Shown: piece by piece, positions 9,632 to 21,524 of the stretch
Position numbering within the stretch: position 1 is the first letter of the stretch
Layout of the letters: each line of letters starts with the position of its first letter
Assembly: GCF_026151205.1 (NCBI RefSeq)
Contig: NC_087080.1
Coordinates: 6,552,797 to 6,616,796 of the forward strand
Direction of reading: 5' to 3'
DNA from: Bolinopsis microptera
Lineage: Eukaryota > Ctenophora > Tentaculata > Lobata > Bolinopsidae
DNA length: 64,000 bases
Translations under genes and position numbers: made by a program
The notes under the pieces: model-generated
Database searches by the model: none
Told to the model about the DNA's origin: nothing
Seen by the model: only the letters and a program-made list of their open reading frames with translations

Positions 9632-12021
9632 ACTACGCAGCTCCTAAAAACTCACATCGCACTTTGCCCTACTACTCTCAAATTGACTATGTCCTATGTA
9701 CCAGTCGATTGAAGAAACTTTTAGTGAATTCTCGAAGTTATGGGGGTACTCTTGTTAAATCTGATCACAAAATTGTTATTACACGTTTCAACTTCAGTGA
9801 CGCTCACCTTGTCTTCCCCAAACAGAAACCTAAAATGCATTTTGATATCACAACCCTTGTCAGTAATCCTGCTGCTAAAATGCATTACAACAACACATTG
9901 AATGATATTCTAACAGACAGCCCTGTTAATCCTAACCCTGAGGAAGAAATGAATAGTTTGTTTCACAATGTACATAAAGCTGCTGAGGTTAGTATTGGAT
10001 ACCTTCCTAGGAAACGCCCTAAAAACTTTTGTAATGACCTTGAAATTCGAGAGATGTCTGATGAAAAGAAAGTTCTACAAGCTCTACTCAATCAGAACAA
10101 CACCTCTGAAGATAGATCAGTTATACATACCAAAATCAATCGTATTCAAAATGACACTCGTAAGAGAATCAAGCTCCTTCAAGAAGAGCATGCAGACACT
10201 CTTGCTGAAGAGATAAACGAAACTGATAGTTCTAGAGCATACTTTTCAGCCACTGGCCAACTAGCAGGTATCAAACGTGCTCCAACCATAAGTGTGCATG
10301 ATGAAAACTCTAACTTCATAGGTACAGACACTGGAAAAGCTGCTACACTAAAGAACCACTTTGAAGAGAAGTTCACTGCAAAACATACAGTTGAGCCTAT
10401 TGACACTTTCTTTGATCAACCTAGTCCTCTCGCTGACCCTATTACTGCTATTGAAGTTGAGATAGCTGCTAAAGCTTTGAAGAATGGTAGAGCCACTGGG
10501 CCTGATGATATCCCAAGTGAATTGATTAAGTATGCAAACAGAAGTGTATTTCAGAAATATGCAGACTGTATAAATACCGCATTTGAAACAAACACCACCA
10601 TAACATCTATTGGAAAAGGCAACATTACTCCACTCCAAAAGCCTAAGAAACCACTTGGTCCAGCAGCAAACATCAGACCTCTCACCCTCTCAAACTGCTC
10701 CAGAAAATTACTGTCAATGATTACCCTAAAACGTATCCAAGGCAAGCTAGATCAGTACACCGGTCCTACACAAAGTGCTTACAAGAGAGGTAGAAGTTGT
10801 GGCGATATAATTTGGTCTCAACGTATGCTAACCTCAGTGGTACTTAGAAAGCATTGGAGGTACCACAGAATGAGTATAGACATGTCAAGTGCCTTTGACA
10901 CCATCAGCAGAGAAACAGTACTCAATGTTCTTGAAGATGCTGGCTGTACTAGTGATGAAATTAGGATGGTACGGCTCCTACTATCAAACACAATGTTGAA
11001 AGTAAAAGTTAATAATACTGTATCAATTGAGTTCCAAAGCACAACTGGAGCATTTCAAGGAGATGCACTATCAGGTAATCTATTTACTGTTGTTGAAGCC
11101 GCTGCACTTATTCACCTCAGATCTGTACTCTCCCAAGTATCATCAACACCTTACCCAGTGAATCATCCAATCCCTGATCCTCCTATCTCAGAAGAATTCA
11201 TGCCACTCGAAACAGGATACTCTGATGATATTGACTTTAATAACACTGAACTTGCTCCACTCAAAGAAATGCTTCCTATCGCTAAAGATATATTCCAGCA
11301 GTGGGACCTTCATATCAATTCTTCCAAGACTGAATTTGTCCATTTTTATTTAGCAGATCCTAAACCCACTGTTAAACGCAAGGTGATTGTTGGAAAAGTG
11401 TATAGAGGTGATGAAGAGTGGCGCTCTAACAAAACTTTAGGATCGTTGATGTGCACTGTTAAGGATATCAAGAATCGAATATTCCTTGGTAATGTTGCCT
11501 TTAGTAAATTTCAGAAAGTTTGGATGAAGAGCAAGATTTCAGTCCAAAGGAAGATCAAAATCTACGAAGCACAAGTAGTCTCTATTCTACTCTACAACTG
11601 CAACTCCTGGGCTGCACCACTAGCTTCGTTGAATGAACTTGATATTGCTCATCGCAAACACCTCCGAAGAATCCTAAACATCAGATGGCCTACTGGGGTT
11701 ATTTCTAATGAGGCACTCTATGCTCGTTGTTATGTCACTCCCTTGTCTGTGAGAGTCTCTAAGTTTCGATGGAGAATGTTAGGACATATCTTAAGAGGAC
11801 AGGAAGACTCACCAGCATACACCTCTATGTTATTTGCTATAAATTCTGATATTTTTATGGAAGGGAGACGGGGTAGACCATGTTTAAACTTATTAGATGT
11901 TATTAGAAAAGACTTGACTAGTAGAAATCTTGATATTAGACTTAAGAATTTGACTGATTTCGAAGACCTTAGATTTTTAGCTTTAGATAGGGAGGAGTGG
12001 AAGAAGTTAGAAGATGGTTGA
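9632..12021 (+). pseudogene. RTE-like LINE, end of endonuclease plus RT
   Basis: About 795 residues, open from 9632 (DYAAPKNSHR) to the TGA at 12021. It begins with the last endonuclease motifs (QIDYVLC; SDHKIVITRF) and a linker. RT follows with NGRATGPDDIP, NIRPLTLSNC, MSIDMSSAFDTI, AFQGDALSGNLF and YSDDIDF (catalytic DD), then the C-terminal WRMLGHILR and GRRGRP motifs. It is separated from its start by about 2.1 kb of foreign LINE, so the element as a whole is disabled, although this half has no internal stop. Confidence 0.8.
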
Positions 12022-12186
12022 TGTTTTTGTTTTCTTTTTTATGCGTTTTGATATCTATAAGGTGCCTAGGATGCTCTTTTAAAGAGATATTTCGTACTTT
12101 GAAAGATTTACTACTATGATGTATAACTCAGAAGTTTCGGGGTCCTCAAATTATTTGTTATATAGTAGTGTTGAAAGTATTAAAAC

Positions 12187-14540
12187 ATGTATGTTATGTT
12201 GAGCATTCTCAACCAACAAATGTGGGAACTCCCACGAAAGACCAAAACAGATCTAAAGAGACACTTAACAACATTGGAAAATAGACTTCAATTTGTTTAT
12301 ATAATTTATAAAGCGTATATTATTGCCCACGTTAAGGGGCCTGTTAATAATTTATTAAATTATTAGCTATTTTAGATTTAATAATAATAATAACTAAAAG
12401 AAAAACATCTCTTACCTACTACCTAAAGTTCAAATTTTAACTTCAGCTAATGTTCACATAAGTGTGTGCTTCATTTTGTTGTTCTTAGCTTTATAGATCA
12501 ACTAGAAATCATGCGCTCACACAGGAAATAAGGTAATGAATTAAATCAAATCAAAACATAATGGTCCATAAGATCATCACAACTATTCGTAAACATATCT
12601 TAATAATTCAAATTATACCCAAACGACCTAGTTCAGGTTAATACATTTTTCTTTACTACATACAATGTCAAACCATTTAAACAATGAATGAAACGAAAAG
12701 TTTTATTTTTCATTCCTTTATATATATCCTCAATATATATACTAGTGTAACACGGCCTTTGGCCGGGATTACACTGCTGCAGTTAAAAAGGGTAGAAGTA
12801 TTTAGCCACAGAGTCAAAACGCGTATTAGGTGAGCAATTCTATTCAGAGTGCCCTCACGTATCTAATAGTATTTTAAACAATAGTATCTTAAACAATAAT
12901 CAATCGAAATTAACCCTTATTAACTCCCCACCACACCCGCATATTTGAAAACATGCATTTCATTGTCGTATGAAAATATGAACTCTCTCTACAGTTCAAA
13001 CAGACCGCTATAAGCGCTCCCTCCCTAATAAGTTTAAAGTATCCATGACAGCATGTAATTATGATATATGTACCAACGCTACATAATATTATGAAGTAAT
13101 GGGAGAGAGCGAGCGAGACCCGTAACTTGATTAAACTGCTCAAGCCATTTTATGTAACATTTGTGGTACAAAACCATCAATTAAACCACTTACCACCGGC
13201 CGATTTAAAAAATATTGCTTATTGGCTTCGTCAGAGTTTTGTCGGCACTATACCGAAAAACCAGTCCCGTAACTCTTACCGTTTTTTAATATAACCGCTT
13301 GGAAATTTCCCACATACACACATACACACATACGGAAGCTTTTTTCTTGTAGGTGACTTGCATGTTAAGCAGCATTTAGATAACAGATAGGAGACAATGA
13401 ATAAATCTTATGAGATTATATATGGCAAATGCATATTTTAGTAGCGCTCGATTTTACATCGAAACGACTAAGAATTCATACACACATAACCGTCAACCGT
13501 GCATTTTTCAGGACAGGTTTCGGTTTTTTTCGTTTTTGACTTTCATTTTATCTTTATTTTTTAATATTTAGATCCGACACAATGTTTATTGTAATGATCA
13601 TTTTATTTTGAAATCCTTGAAATCCTTTGAAATCCTTGAAATCCTTGAAATCCATGCGCGGCGTCGTGATATTTTAACGTTTTATTTGACAAATTGTAAA
13701 TAGTATTTTTCTATTTTTATGGAAAATTTTGACCATTGTTAATGATCAGGCCCGACGCGCGCTACTTCGTAGCACTTGCCATCGGGCCAACATTTCGAGA
13801 AGAAAGTGGCGCGCGCTACTTCGAAGAAATTTAGACGAGTAACATCTGTCAAGGAAAATTTGTAGTTTATTTACGATGTCAATCTTTCACATTTCGCCGA
13901 TCTACAGTGGCCGTTGCGAGAAGATGCGCGGCGCGCGGCCCAGTAGTGCATCGCGCTACAAATTCGGTAGGCAATAAAAACATGCAACGTTCAACAAGTT
14001 TTATTTGGTTGACAAGTAAATTGAAATTGTGTATTTTTGATAAAATATTTTAAATACAAACAACAAATTAATTTGATTTATCATTAAATTTGTTGTATCA
14101 CGTTGCGACCCCCACGGTTGTTTTACTATTTCCACAGTCGTTGCACCTGTTAGATGGCCTCTAGTTAAACAATAAAACCCGTATTTGTCGTATGTACAAA
14201 ACCTGTAAACCAAAATACTTTATTACATAATAGAATAACTTTACCACCAAATTAAACCAATTCCAAATAAATACCTAATAACTAAACATTATAAATACTT
14301 ACCGATTGGACGGTAGTGTGCTGCCAATGTTCCACTCCTCCCCAGTCCAATCGGTTATCCTTCTTTGCTTGTCATTGCTAGAAAAGGTAAACACGGTTAG
14401 AAGTATTCTGTCACGAAAGAGAGAGAAAGGAGTGAACAGTAATAACATTCCCCAGTTTTCCTTTTCCAGCAATGCTAGCCCCAATTTCTCTCAAGATTGC
14501 ACTATTAAATTACACAAAAATACGCTCGAAGATCCCGTCT
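12187..14540. other. Non-coding, no gene seen
   Basis: AT-rich spacer without a convincing ORF. It holds a 30-bp imperfect inverted repeat (12745-12774, GGCC-TTT-GGCC core), a 9-bp repeat at 13608-13653, and a short GC-rich patch (13750-13970) in which GCGCGCTACTTCG occurs twice. No splice-bounded exon was recognised. Confidence 0.5.
13608..13653 (+). repeat. TTGAAATCC short tandem repeat
   Basis: Five copies of TTGAAATCC, one with an extra T. Confidence 0.9.
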
Positions 14541-14954
14541 GAGCTACAGCTGTCGTCAGATTATCACTCGCGGTGACCTATCTGGACGGATCCATTATGC
14601 ATTAAATAATTAAAATACAGTCAACAACCCCGTTTGAGTTATAGCTGTCTTCAGATTATCACCCGCAGTGACCTATCTGGACGAATCCATTAAATAATTA
14701 AATACAGTCAACAACCCCGTTTGGGTTATAGCTGTCTTCAGATTATCACCCGCAGTGACCTATCTGGACGAATCCATCAAATAATTAAATACGCTCAACA
14801 ACCCTGTTGGAGCTACAGCTGTCTTCAGATTATCACCCGCAGTGACCTATCTGGACGAATCTATCAAACAATAAACTTGTACCCACAAATACGCTCAACA
14901 ACCCTGTTGGAGCTACAGCTGTCTTCAGATTATCACCCGCAGTGACCTATCCTG
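14541..14954 (+). repeat. Minisatellite, five units of about 85-105 bp
   Basis: Units contain GCT(A/T)TAGCTGTC or GAGCTACAGCTGTC, then TTCAGATTATCACCCGCAG and TGACCTATCTGGACG. Unit starts are near 14541, 14638, 14726, 14811 and 14917. The last unit breaks off at CCTATCC. Units 2-5 are closer to each other than to unit 1, suggesting stepwise tandem growth. Confidence 0.85.
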
Positions 14955-15013
14955 TATCGTCCGCGGGGAGCCGCGCACTCGTGTTTCATTGATTTATTAG
15001 TTTCATTGAGTGT

Positions 15014-15580
15014 TTGCTCTAACCAAAGTGGCCTCTCGCTTGCTATAGCGCGCGACCGCCGTTGTGAAAAAACGTGTCACGCAGTACGCATATACACATG
15101 GCTATGTGAAGTACAGTGTATTACTGATTACTAAACCGCGTTGTTCATTGGAGCGCATAATAAATAATATAATTATAATTTTTCAACTACCTAAGGGGTT
15201 CATGCAACGTGTGTCAATGATTTATTGCTCGACCCGTTTAATTAATTGTGTACAGTATGCGAAAAGTTTAAAAACAGCGCTGCACATATGGTTGGGTGCG
15301 CGCCTGGTAACGCGCCGGCCGAAGAGAATGACGCCGGATAAAGGCTAACGTTACTATATCATACACAATAATTTGTTCGATAAATTGTTAGTCAATTTTG
15401 ATTTAGTTAATATCGACATAAAACTCAAAATTATAATAAAACTTGAAATCATCCGCATGTAGCTAGACTTAAACCGAAATTTTGGCTTGCTCTAACCAGA
15501 GCCCTCTCGCTTGCAGTTATAGCGCGCGACCGCCGAAGCAAGCGCGTCAATCAGTACGCGTATACACATGGCTATGTGAA
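15014..15580 (+). repeat. Direct repeat pair of about 95 bp
   Basis: 15014-15110 and 15488-15580 share TGCTCTAACCA, CCTCTCGCTTGC, TATAGCGCGCGACCGCC and the end ACACATGGCTATGTGAA. They are separated by about 375 bp without a gene. They could be two copies of a dispersed element or a local duplication. Confidence 0.75.
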
Positions 15581-16189
15581 ATTTTGGCTATCATGTTTGT
15601 TTCGTATTTTTTGACGTGTTACGAACTAAGTTACAAAATTATTTGAAATACTGAAGAGTTTGCATACAGCATAGATCAATTTGCAAATTTTCCTTTGCGA
15701 GCTTTCCCAACTATCACATATCAATGTAAGGAAAACAAAATTTAAGGAAAACAAAATTTAGATTTTATTGCCATTACAATTACAAATTAATAATAGTATC
15801 ATAATATATGTATCTCCAACGGGTCAGCGTTATTCAGACTCAGTTACATATCTTAGAAAGCGCTTGCGCTTTGAGGTATTAAAGACAACGGTTATTTCGA
15901 TAAGGGGGGACAGAGGGCCCAAGTTGCGATATAAACCAGACAATATTGAAGATTTAGATTTAAATATTGAGCCCCTTGGCTAGAGAATACTTTCTTGAAT
16001 ATTTTCGATAGTTTTTAATATTGGTAATGTTAATGAATTGTAATTGATTGATATGTAATATTTAGGCCCGTGGCCAGTTCTCATATTCATCATAATATAT
16101 ATATACTACTTAAAGGGTTTTTATAAAACGTACTTAGATTTTATTGAATTTGTATATTGAAATTTTATATAGGGTCATTGCTCAATGCT
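15581..16189. other. No gene seen
   Basis: AT-rich. A short open frame at 15768-15983 has no recognisable motif and is not called. Confidence 0.4.
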
Positions 16190-16556
16190 ATATTTTTTTA
16201 ATTTTTTTATCTAGACACTTATTTTACTTCGGTGTATTCCAACAGCCACAATGTTACACAAGTGCAACCAGCCAATTACAGGAAGCCGAAGGATCTTTTT
16301 GGCCAGTGACGGTTAAGGTAGTGTGTACCATACTTTCTTCGTCCGAGACTTTGCTGCAATGTGCAGCTCCTCATTTAACCCTCACACCCGATTTCTCGAG
16401 TATTCGGCTGAGTAGACCGGGGGGCTGCATAGACCACTCATGATCCTTAGCTGAACGTCGACGACGCTCACCCCACGACCAGGCAGTCAGTGGGTTTCGA
16501 ACTCGCAACCTAACGATTGTAAGACAGGCGTTCTAACCAACTGCGCTACCTGGCCG
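16190..16556 (-). mobile_element. tRNA-derived SINE
   Basis: On the minus strand the first about 80 nt (16556 down to about 16475) form a degenerate tRNA. GGCCAGG can pair with CCTGGTC as an acceptor stem. The A box reads TAGCGCAGTTGG and the B box AGTTCGAAACC. The anticodon and T stems carry mismatches, so this is not a working tRNA gene. A unique body of about 260 bp follows and ends in an A-rich tail (AGATAAAAAAATTAAAAAAA), as expected for an LINE-mobilised SINE. Confidence 0.7.
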
Positions 16557-18028
16557 TTAAATATTATGTGTATATTGTTTTTTCTCTAATAAATATAAGT
16601 AAACATCCGATAATAAAGTTGTTAGAGCCCTTGATGCTCTAATGTACTATACTAACAAATAGAACTTTCAGGTTCATGGTTCTTCGAACACAAATACATT
16701 TAGCTATGTAATGATTCTACGTTATATTAAAAACTACATACCATCTTTAAATAATGACAAAATATAAACAAAAATAAATTTTGTCAATTTAATAATATCA
16801 ACATGACAGTCAATATAACCGAAAATATACTTTCAACATGAGCAATGAGCATCCTACCACCACCCCACGTGCTGCGTCAGATTGATTCTCTTTTGCCACT
16901 CTATGGGAAATTGCAGCATACTGCATAGGCGGATACATTGTTGCTAATATTTATTCACCATCCATAACCTTTTCACATAAGGATACCCTTAACAAGTATA
17001 CTACACTTCAAACATTGGAACTATCATGATGTTGACTAATTTAAAACTTTTTTCCGTTTTAGAGGCTGGGTTATACACAGGTCCGTATTGCCAGATTTAA
17101 GTTACACAAAAGCCAGCGGATCGCTAGCGGAAGCTAGCGGGCGCCTAACGGAGATGCGCTAAAATGCAGCATTTATACCTAGCGGATGGCAAGCGGAGTA
17201 TAGCGGACGCTTCGCGCAAACTAGCGGAGAATAGTACTAGCTTACGTAAGACATCTGCTAGTTTCCACTAGCTATCCAATTTTGCTGCTAGTTTTTGCGT
17301 AAATTAAATCTGCGAAATCAAACTATAGAGATCAAGAGGACAGCATCTAGTACTTAAATCTACCGATAGCATGGACACTTTGTCTTCTTGGGCAGTTTCA
17401 AATGTTCAAAATCACAATAGTAAAATGATGGATGTATTATCATTATCATCACAAGAAATGGTGCAGTGAAAACGTCAAACCAATTTGTGATGAACTCAAC
17501 TGTAAAATATGCATTTCATGAAGCCACCACATAAGTATCATCACGATAAGCGAATGTATTAAATTCCGTTACATTTGAACATGAAGGGAAACAATTTGAG
17601 GCTTGAAATCCTTGTAAAAAGACATGATAGCCTACATTAAAGCTCCTTTCTCTGGTATCAATCAACTAATACAATCAGTAATAATAGAACGCAGTGCAGT
17701 ACACTGCAATGTATATGTATAGATTATCAGAACCGGAGATATAGCTAGAGCTGATGAAAATGTTGCACACTTTACATGATGAAATCACAATACAACTTCC
17801 CATTTCTCACCCGTTTTGCATGTGGACTGTCAGACAAAGAGAATTGTCTGGATTATAACTAAGATCTAAATAGTTTCTTCACAGAAGAAATTTGTTTACA
17901 TACCACTGATATTGCAGGATCCCATGTTTCAATTTCCTTACAAATTAGTCAAAACTTGTTCCCCCAAGAATTGTCGCTACTCTGGGTTCTACTGTATTTT
18001 TTAACACTTCATTTGATAAAATCTTTAG
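16557..18028. other. No gene seen; AGCGG motif cluster inside
   Basis: Non-coding sequence. The only notable structure is a cluster of AGCGG motifs at 17111-17229. Some or all of the 3' part may be an intron of the host gene whose first recognised exon is at 18029. Confidence 0.4.
17111..17229 (+). repeat. Cluster of AGCGG(A) motifs
   Basis: Seven AGCGG motifs, mostly as TAGCGGA, occur within about 120 bp, with a related TAACGGA between them. Spacing is irregular, so this is not a simple tandem repeat. Function unknown. Confidence 0.6.
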
Positions 18029-18107
18029 GATAGTGAAAACTCTGATGAATGGTGCTGCAGCTGTCCAGGAATTGCAAAAAATATTTAAGCACAAGTCCTT
18101 GAATGAT
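18029..18107 (+). CDS. Host gene, candidate exon A
   Basis: 79 nt between a T-rich AG acceptor and a GTGAGT donor. One frame is fully open and reads IVKTLMNGAAAVQELQKIF... after a single leading nucleotide; it ends in phase 0. This matches the next candidate exon. The translated peptide is not recognised. The start of the gene must lie upstream. Confidence 0.45.
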
Positions 18108-19032
18108 GTGAGTACCTTAAGTTATAACTTAATATATAACTATACAATCTCCTGTAAAGTTACATTATTTTAGACCAATTGTTATTTTCTGTATTATATT
18201 TGTTGACTGTTTTATATTTTATTGATAATGTAGGATAAGCACTGTGTCAATGTCATACCATAGATGATAAATATTTGAAATCAGATTTAAAACATTATTA
18301 TATCTCATATAAGAAGTTTCTTGTCCGACGTGACGGAAAGTTGAGTCATAGGTGCTCTATCTTTTGTTTACATCAGAAGAACGTACACTTAAACTTGATC
18401 CTTGAAATCTGATATAATCATAGAAGTGAAATCATACAATATCATAGACCAAAGATTTCTTTTTCAATTTGATTTTCAATCAATCTTCTTCCTTTCTGAA
18501 GAAATGTTCATGTACCAGTCGACTAGTTGTGTTTCATTGCTAGATGCTTTGCTAACAGCCACGGTCATCTGCTATCCGCTGGAATTTTTCTAAAAAGTAG
18601 TAGTGCCCCATCAACATGTTTTATCAGTTAAACGAAGTTTCTCTAATTGAAGATGTAGTGACATTCTATAGACCCCGATGTAGACCCCCTCGAGTGAGTC
18701 AAGCAGCTGAACTTCTTTTGCTAACCATTTGTGTTTATCTTGTTATTGGGATTTTTGGTTCAGCTATTGCATTGGGCTTTGTAACAATTTTGGAACACTT
18801 GGAAGCAATACAATATTATTGGACCTTTAAATGTGTTCAATTCTTAAACTGTGATCTCGAAATCTTTAAAAATCGATCAATAATCAACTTAGCTGTACAG
18901 GTTGTTGACTCTTTCCTAGGTATCTGGTATACTCTTGGGTGAACTTAGCACTATTTGCTTACCTTCTGCTGCGCTAATCACTGTATAAACCAGGAATTAC
19001 TAAAATCCAATAATTCCAACACAACAATTCAG
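18108..19032 (+). other. Putative intron A-B
   Basis: Bounded by GTGAGT and an AG. It contains an open frame (18616-18942) with hydrophobic stretches but no supporting splice or homology signal; it is left uncalled. Confidence 0.35.
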
Positions 19033-19230
19033 GTTTACATATCACATGACGGTGCTGTGCGAGCCAGATTCCCGCCAGCAGACAGCTCGCGTCTCATCAA
19101 GGACATTCTGCGCACAAACCAGGTAAAAGCAGCACAGTCTCACGACAACATCTCAAGACCTGTCATAGCGCCACCTGACATGAACCTGAGTCCTGACTGC
19201 GCTAAGAAGTTTACCTCCAAGATCGTCTCG
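19033..19230 (+). CDS. Host gene, candidate exon B
   Basis: 198 nt, 66 codons, phase 0 at both ends, flanked by AG and GTAAGC. It reads VYISHDGAVRARFPPADSSR... to ...KFTSKIVS. Composition is protein-like (charged and mixed, not repeat-derived). An internal GTAAAA at 19121 could give a shorter alternative. The product family is not recognised. Confidence 0.6.
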
Positions 19231-20566
19231 GTAAGCCAATTTTTATTTCTTTGCATCAAATTTGAGTATCGATGGGAAACTTAAATAGTTATTATTGATA
19301 TTTGGTAATTGGTACCTAGATTTTTGTATTCAGTGCAGTACTGTTGGACTATGTATTCGAGCACATGAACGTAGTTTGTTCCGACACAGAGTTTTCTTTT
19401 CTTGTTCCTGGCTCTGGCAAATATTCAAATTTTACTGTGAAAAAATTCCCACCATCCACTATCCAGGTCATCAAAATTATCTCACCCACAGTAACCCCAG
19501 GTCCCTGGTTGAATACGGTCACTGAGTGGCATCAATTTTATAAATTGTCTCCCAAGTAATTAAGATGGAACATGATTTGACTCTATCACTAAATTGTTTG
19601 TATAATTCAAGTTCATAAGCTAACTTCACATGCAATCGTCTTAATGACAAGCTCAATATTATGGTGTAAACTCTACAGTCTACAGAGAGCTGCTTGTTTT
19701 TACACACTGCTCCGTGTATAGATTGTAATATTATGTAGTACCGTTATCATTGGTATTCCTCATTATATGTATTATATGAAAAAGGTATGTGTTATTGTTA
19801 GTATAGTCTTTTCCTGCTATTTTACAGCAGCTCCCGTGGTTATTATTGCAACTTGTGCATCATGATCATCCCTAGCTGCTCCAGTCATCAGTCAGTTCTA
19901 AAAGTCACATGTTAAGAGTGTAACATTTGCAAATGATCGTGCTTTTTTGGCCGATCCAAGGTGTAAACTAGTAAAAATGAACTCATGAGAAATTGTAGAG
20001 ATGCTCGCGATAAATGCTTTTAATAACGCTTAAATTATGATAAAGTGTATTTAGAACGTGGTGAAAATCCTCTACAACCGATCACAGAAACACGATACCT
20101 ATTTGCCACGAGTAGAGGCGGGGGAGTCGAGCAGTCGTGCGTCATTAGTATTAGAGCGGATTACAGTGTACATACAGTGTGTTAATCGACTAATTACCGA
20201 TAGAGTTTCCTGTTATGTGAGGTGGTGTTCATTGTAGGGCACACTATAATATGTCAGCCGTGAGCTGCTGTGTGAAGATCTATTGTGCTTTGTGTACGCT
20301 GTTAATGTCACGTGTTATTTCACACAATTAAAAGGGGTGTCGGTGATAGAAGGTCAATTTGTGCGTGTTCAGATTTTAAGGAAGTGAGTGAGTCATAGAT
20401 TCTTAAGATTCCACGACATTTACTTGAGCCATGAGTTATTGAGTGATGTCAAGTTGACATTGAAAGATGAATTCGATAACTTGTTGGAAGCATATAAGAT
20501 CAGTGCTATTTTCAGACGATTTTCAGAATCCGCCCCTTCTATTAACCATTAACACAATGTTTTCAG

Positions 20567-20623
20567 GTCAAGAAAAGGTTCATCCCCGCTGCCCAGAAAG
20601 TAGTTGACCGGTGTCTACTCAAG
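20567..20623 (+). CDS. Host gene, candidate exon C
   Basis: 57 nt, 19 codons, phase 0 to 0: VKKRFIPAAQKVVDRCLLK. The acceptor is strong (TGTTTTCAG); the donor GTGTGA is weak. Phase agrees with exon B. The peptide is amphipathic and basic; function unknown. Confidence 0.5.
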
Positions 20624-20748
20624 GTGTGATCTGTAACGATGTGTTAAGCGCAGTTCATGGTTTAGCACGTGTCATCGTGGCAATATGTTCCAACCGGCGT
20701 GTGTCCATCGCACCAACGCCCATTACTCCCGTATCATCGCGACCTAAG

Positions 20749-20834
20749 AGTTGGAGTATCTGTCCGTCACCTGATCATAACGAGGAGTCCCTGCGGCCAC
20801 GTGGGTTTAGCGCGGCTCCTAATCTTGCTGCCAG
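20749..20834 (+). CDS. Host gene, candidate exon D
   Basis: 86 nt from phase 0 to phase 2, reading SWSICPSPDHNEESLRPRGF and onward, donor GTTAAT. The frame is open for another 135 nt upstream, so the acceptor is uncertain; this one was chosen because it alone keeps phase with exon C and leaves a 125-nt intron. Confidence 0.45.
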
Positions 20835-21122
20835 GTTAATTTACTTATTGTTATTGGCCTTTGTTTAGCCGATAGATAATAATGTCCTTTGTTAATAATA
20901 TTACCATGTTAAAGCCAAAGGTTCTAACTTTAATCGATCTGTAAAACGGGTCGAATTTATTCTAGTTAACATGAATTAAGACATAATATTATAATGAATG
21001 GTCAACCTTACATATTGCACTTTCTGATAATATTTCTAAATCATATGGTCGGACTAATCCTCACTTTCAAGAGCTGTAACTGATCACCTACCTCTAACAG
21101 TAACTCTCTACTCCTCCCACAG

Positions 21123-21281
21123 TAGATCCAACGATTCTTTAGACTCAGCTGCATCATCACGCAGCGCGAGCAGGAAGGCGTCACGCGAGAGTCTTGGTGG
21201 TGCAGGTCCGCTAGAGTCGCTCAGAAGATGTTGTATTGCCCATCTTGAACCTCTGAAAACTGAACTGTCCTCGAAGGGAAG
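21123..21281 (+). CDS. Host gene, candidate exon E
   Basis: 159 nt, acceptor CTCCTCCCACAG, donor GTAAGT, phase 2 to 2. It encodes a Ser/Arg-rich stretch (SNDSLDSAASSRSASRKASR) followed by ESLRRCCIAHLEPLKTEL. The Ser/Arg tract looks like a flexible, phosphorylation-prone linker. Both splice sites are strong and the phase joins exons D and F exactly. Confidence 0.7.
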
Positions 21282-21427
21282 GTAAGTGTCAGAGATTGAA
21301 GAGGAGTTTTGTTGCGTCTATTATTCTGAAGACTTATAATGTTCATTAATGTTGACTGTCCATTACTTTAGTAACGATGTTAAAAAAACGATGATTAATT
21401 AACTTACTAATCAACTAAATCACTCAG

Positions 21428-21524
21428 CGAGAAGTTAAACGGAGAAATGTTTGACGAAGTTATCTTAACAGTTCGTAAGCTCTGTGAATCTGTTGGAGGT
21501 GATTTAGAGACAGAAATGATAGAG
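21428..21524 (+). CDS. Host gene, candidate exon F
   Basis: 97 nt, acceptor CACTCAG, donor GTAAGC, phase 2 to 0. It reads EKLNGEMFDEVILTVRKLCE... and is predicted helical by eye. The intron separating it from exon E is only 146 nt. Confidence 0.7.

Larger units (their letters stand above)
6736..12186 (+). mobile_element. RTE-like LINE interrupted by another LINE
   Basis: Its endonuclease part is at 6754-7520 and resumes, in the missing segment's proper context, at about 9632, running to a stop at 12021. Subtracting the inserted element leaves about 3.35 kb, a usual RTE length. The RT contains QGDALSGNLF and YSDD, and the C-terminus has WRMLGHILR and RRGRP patterns typical of RTE-like proteins. 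The 3' end is supported by a second genomic match: bases 12145-12186 recur exactly at 38209-38250. The left end is approximate. Confidence 0.75.

Noticed and set aside
16475-16556. Functional tRNA gene on the minus strand
   Set aside because: Acceptor stem and A/B boxes are good, but anticodon and T stems have mismatches and a SINE body with A-rich tail follows.
18616-18942. 108-aa open frame with hydrophobic segments
   Set aside because: Lies in a putative intron, no splice logic or motif supports it.
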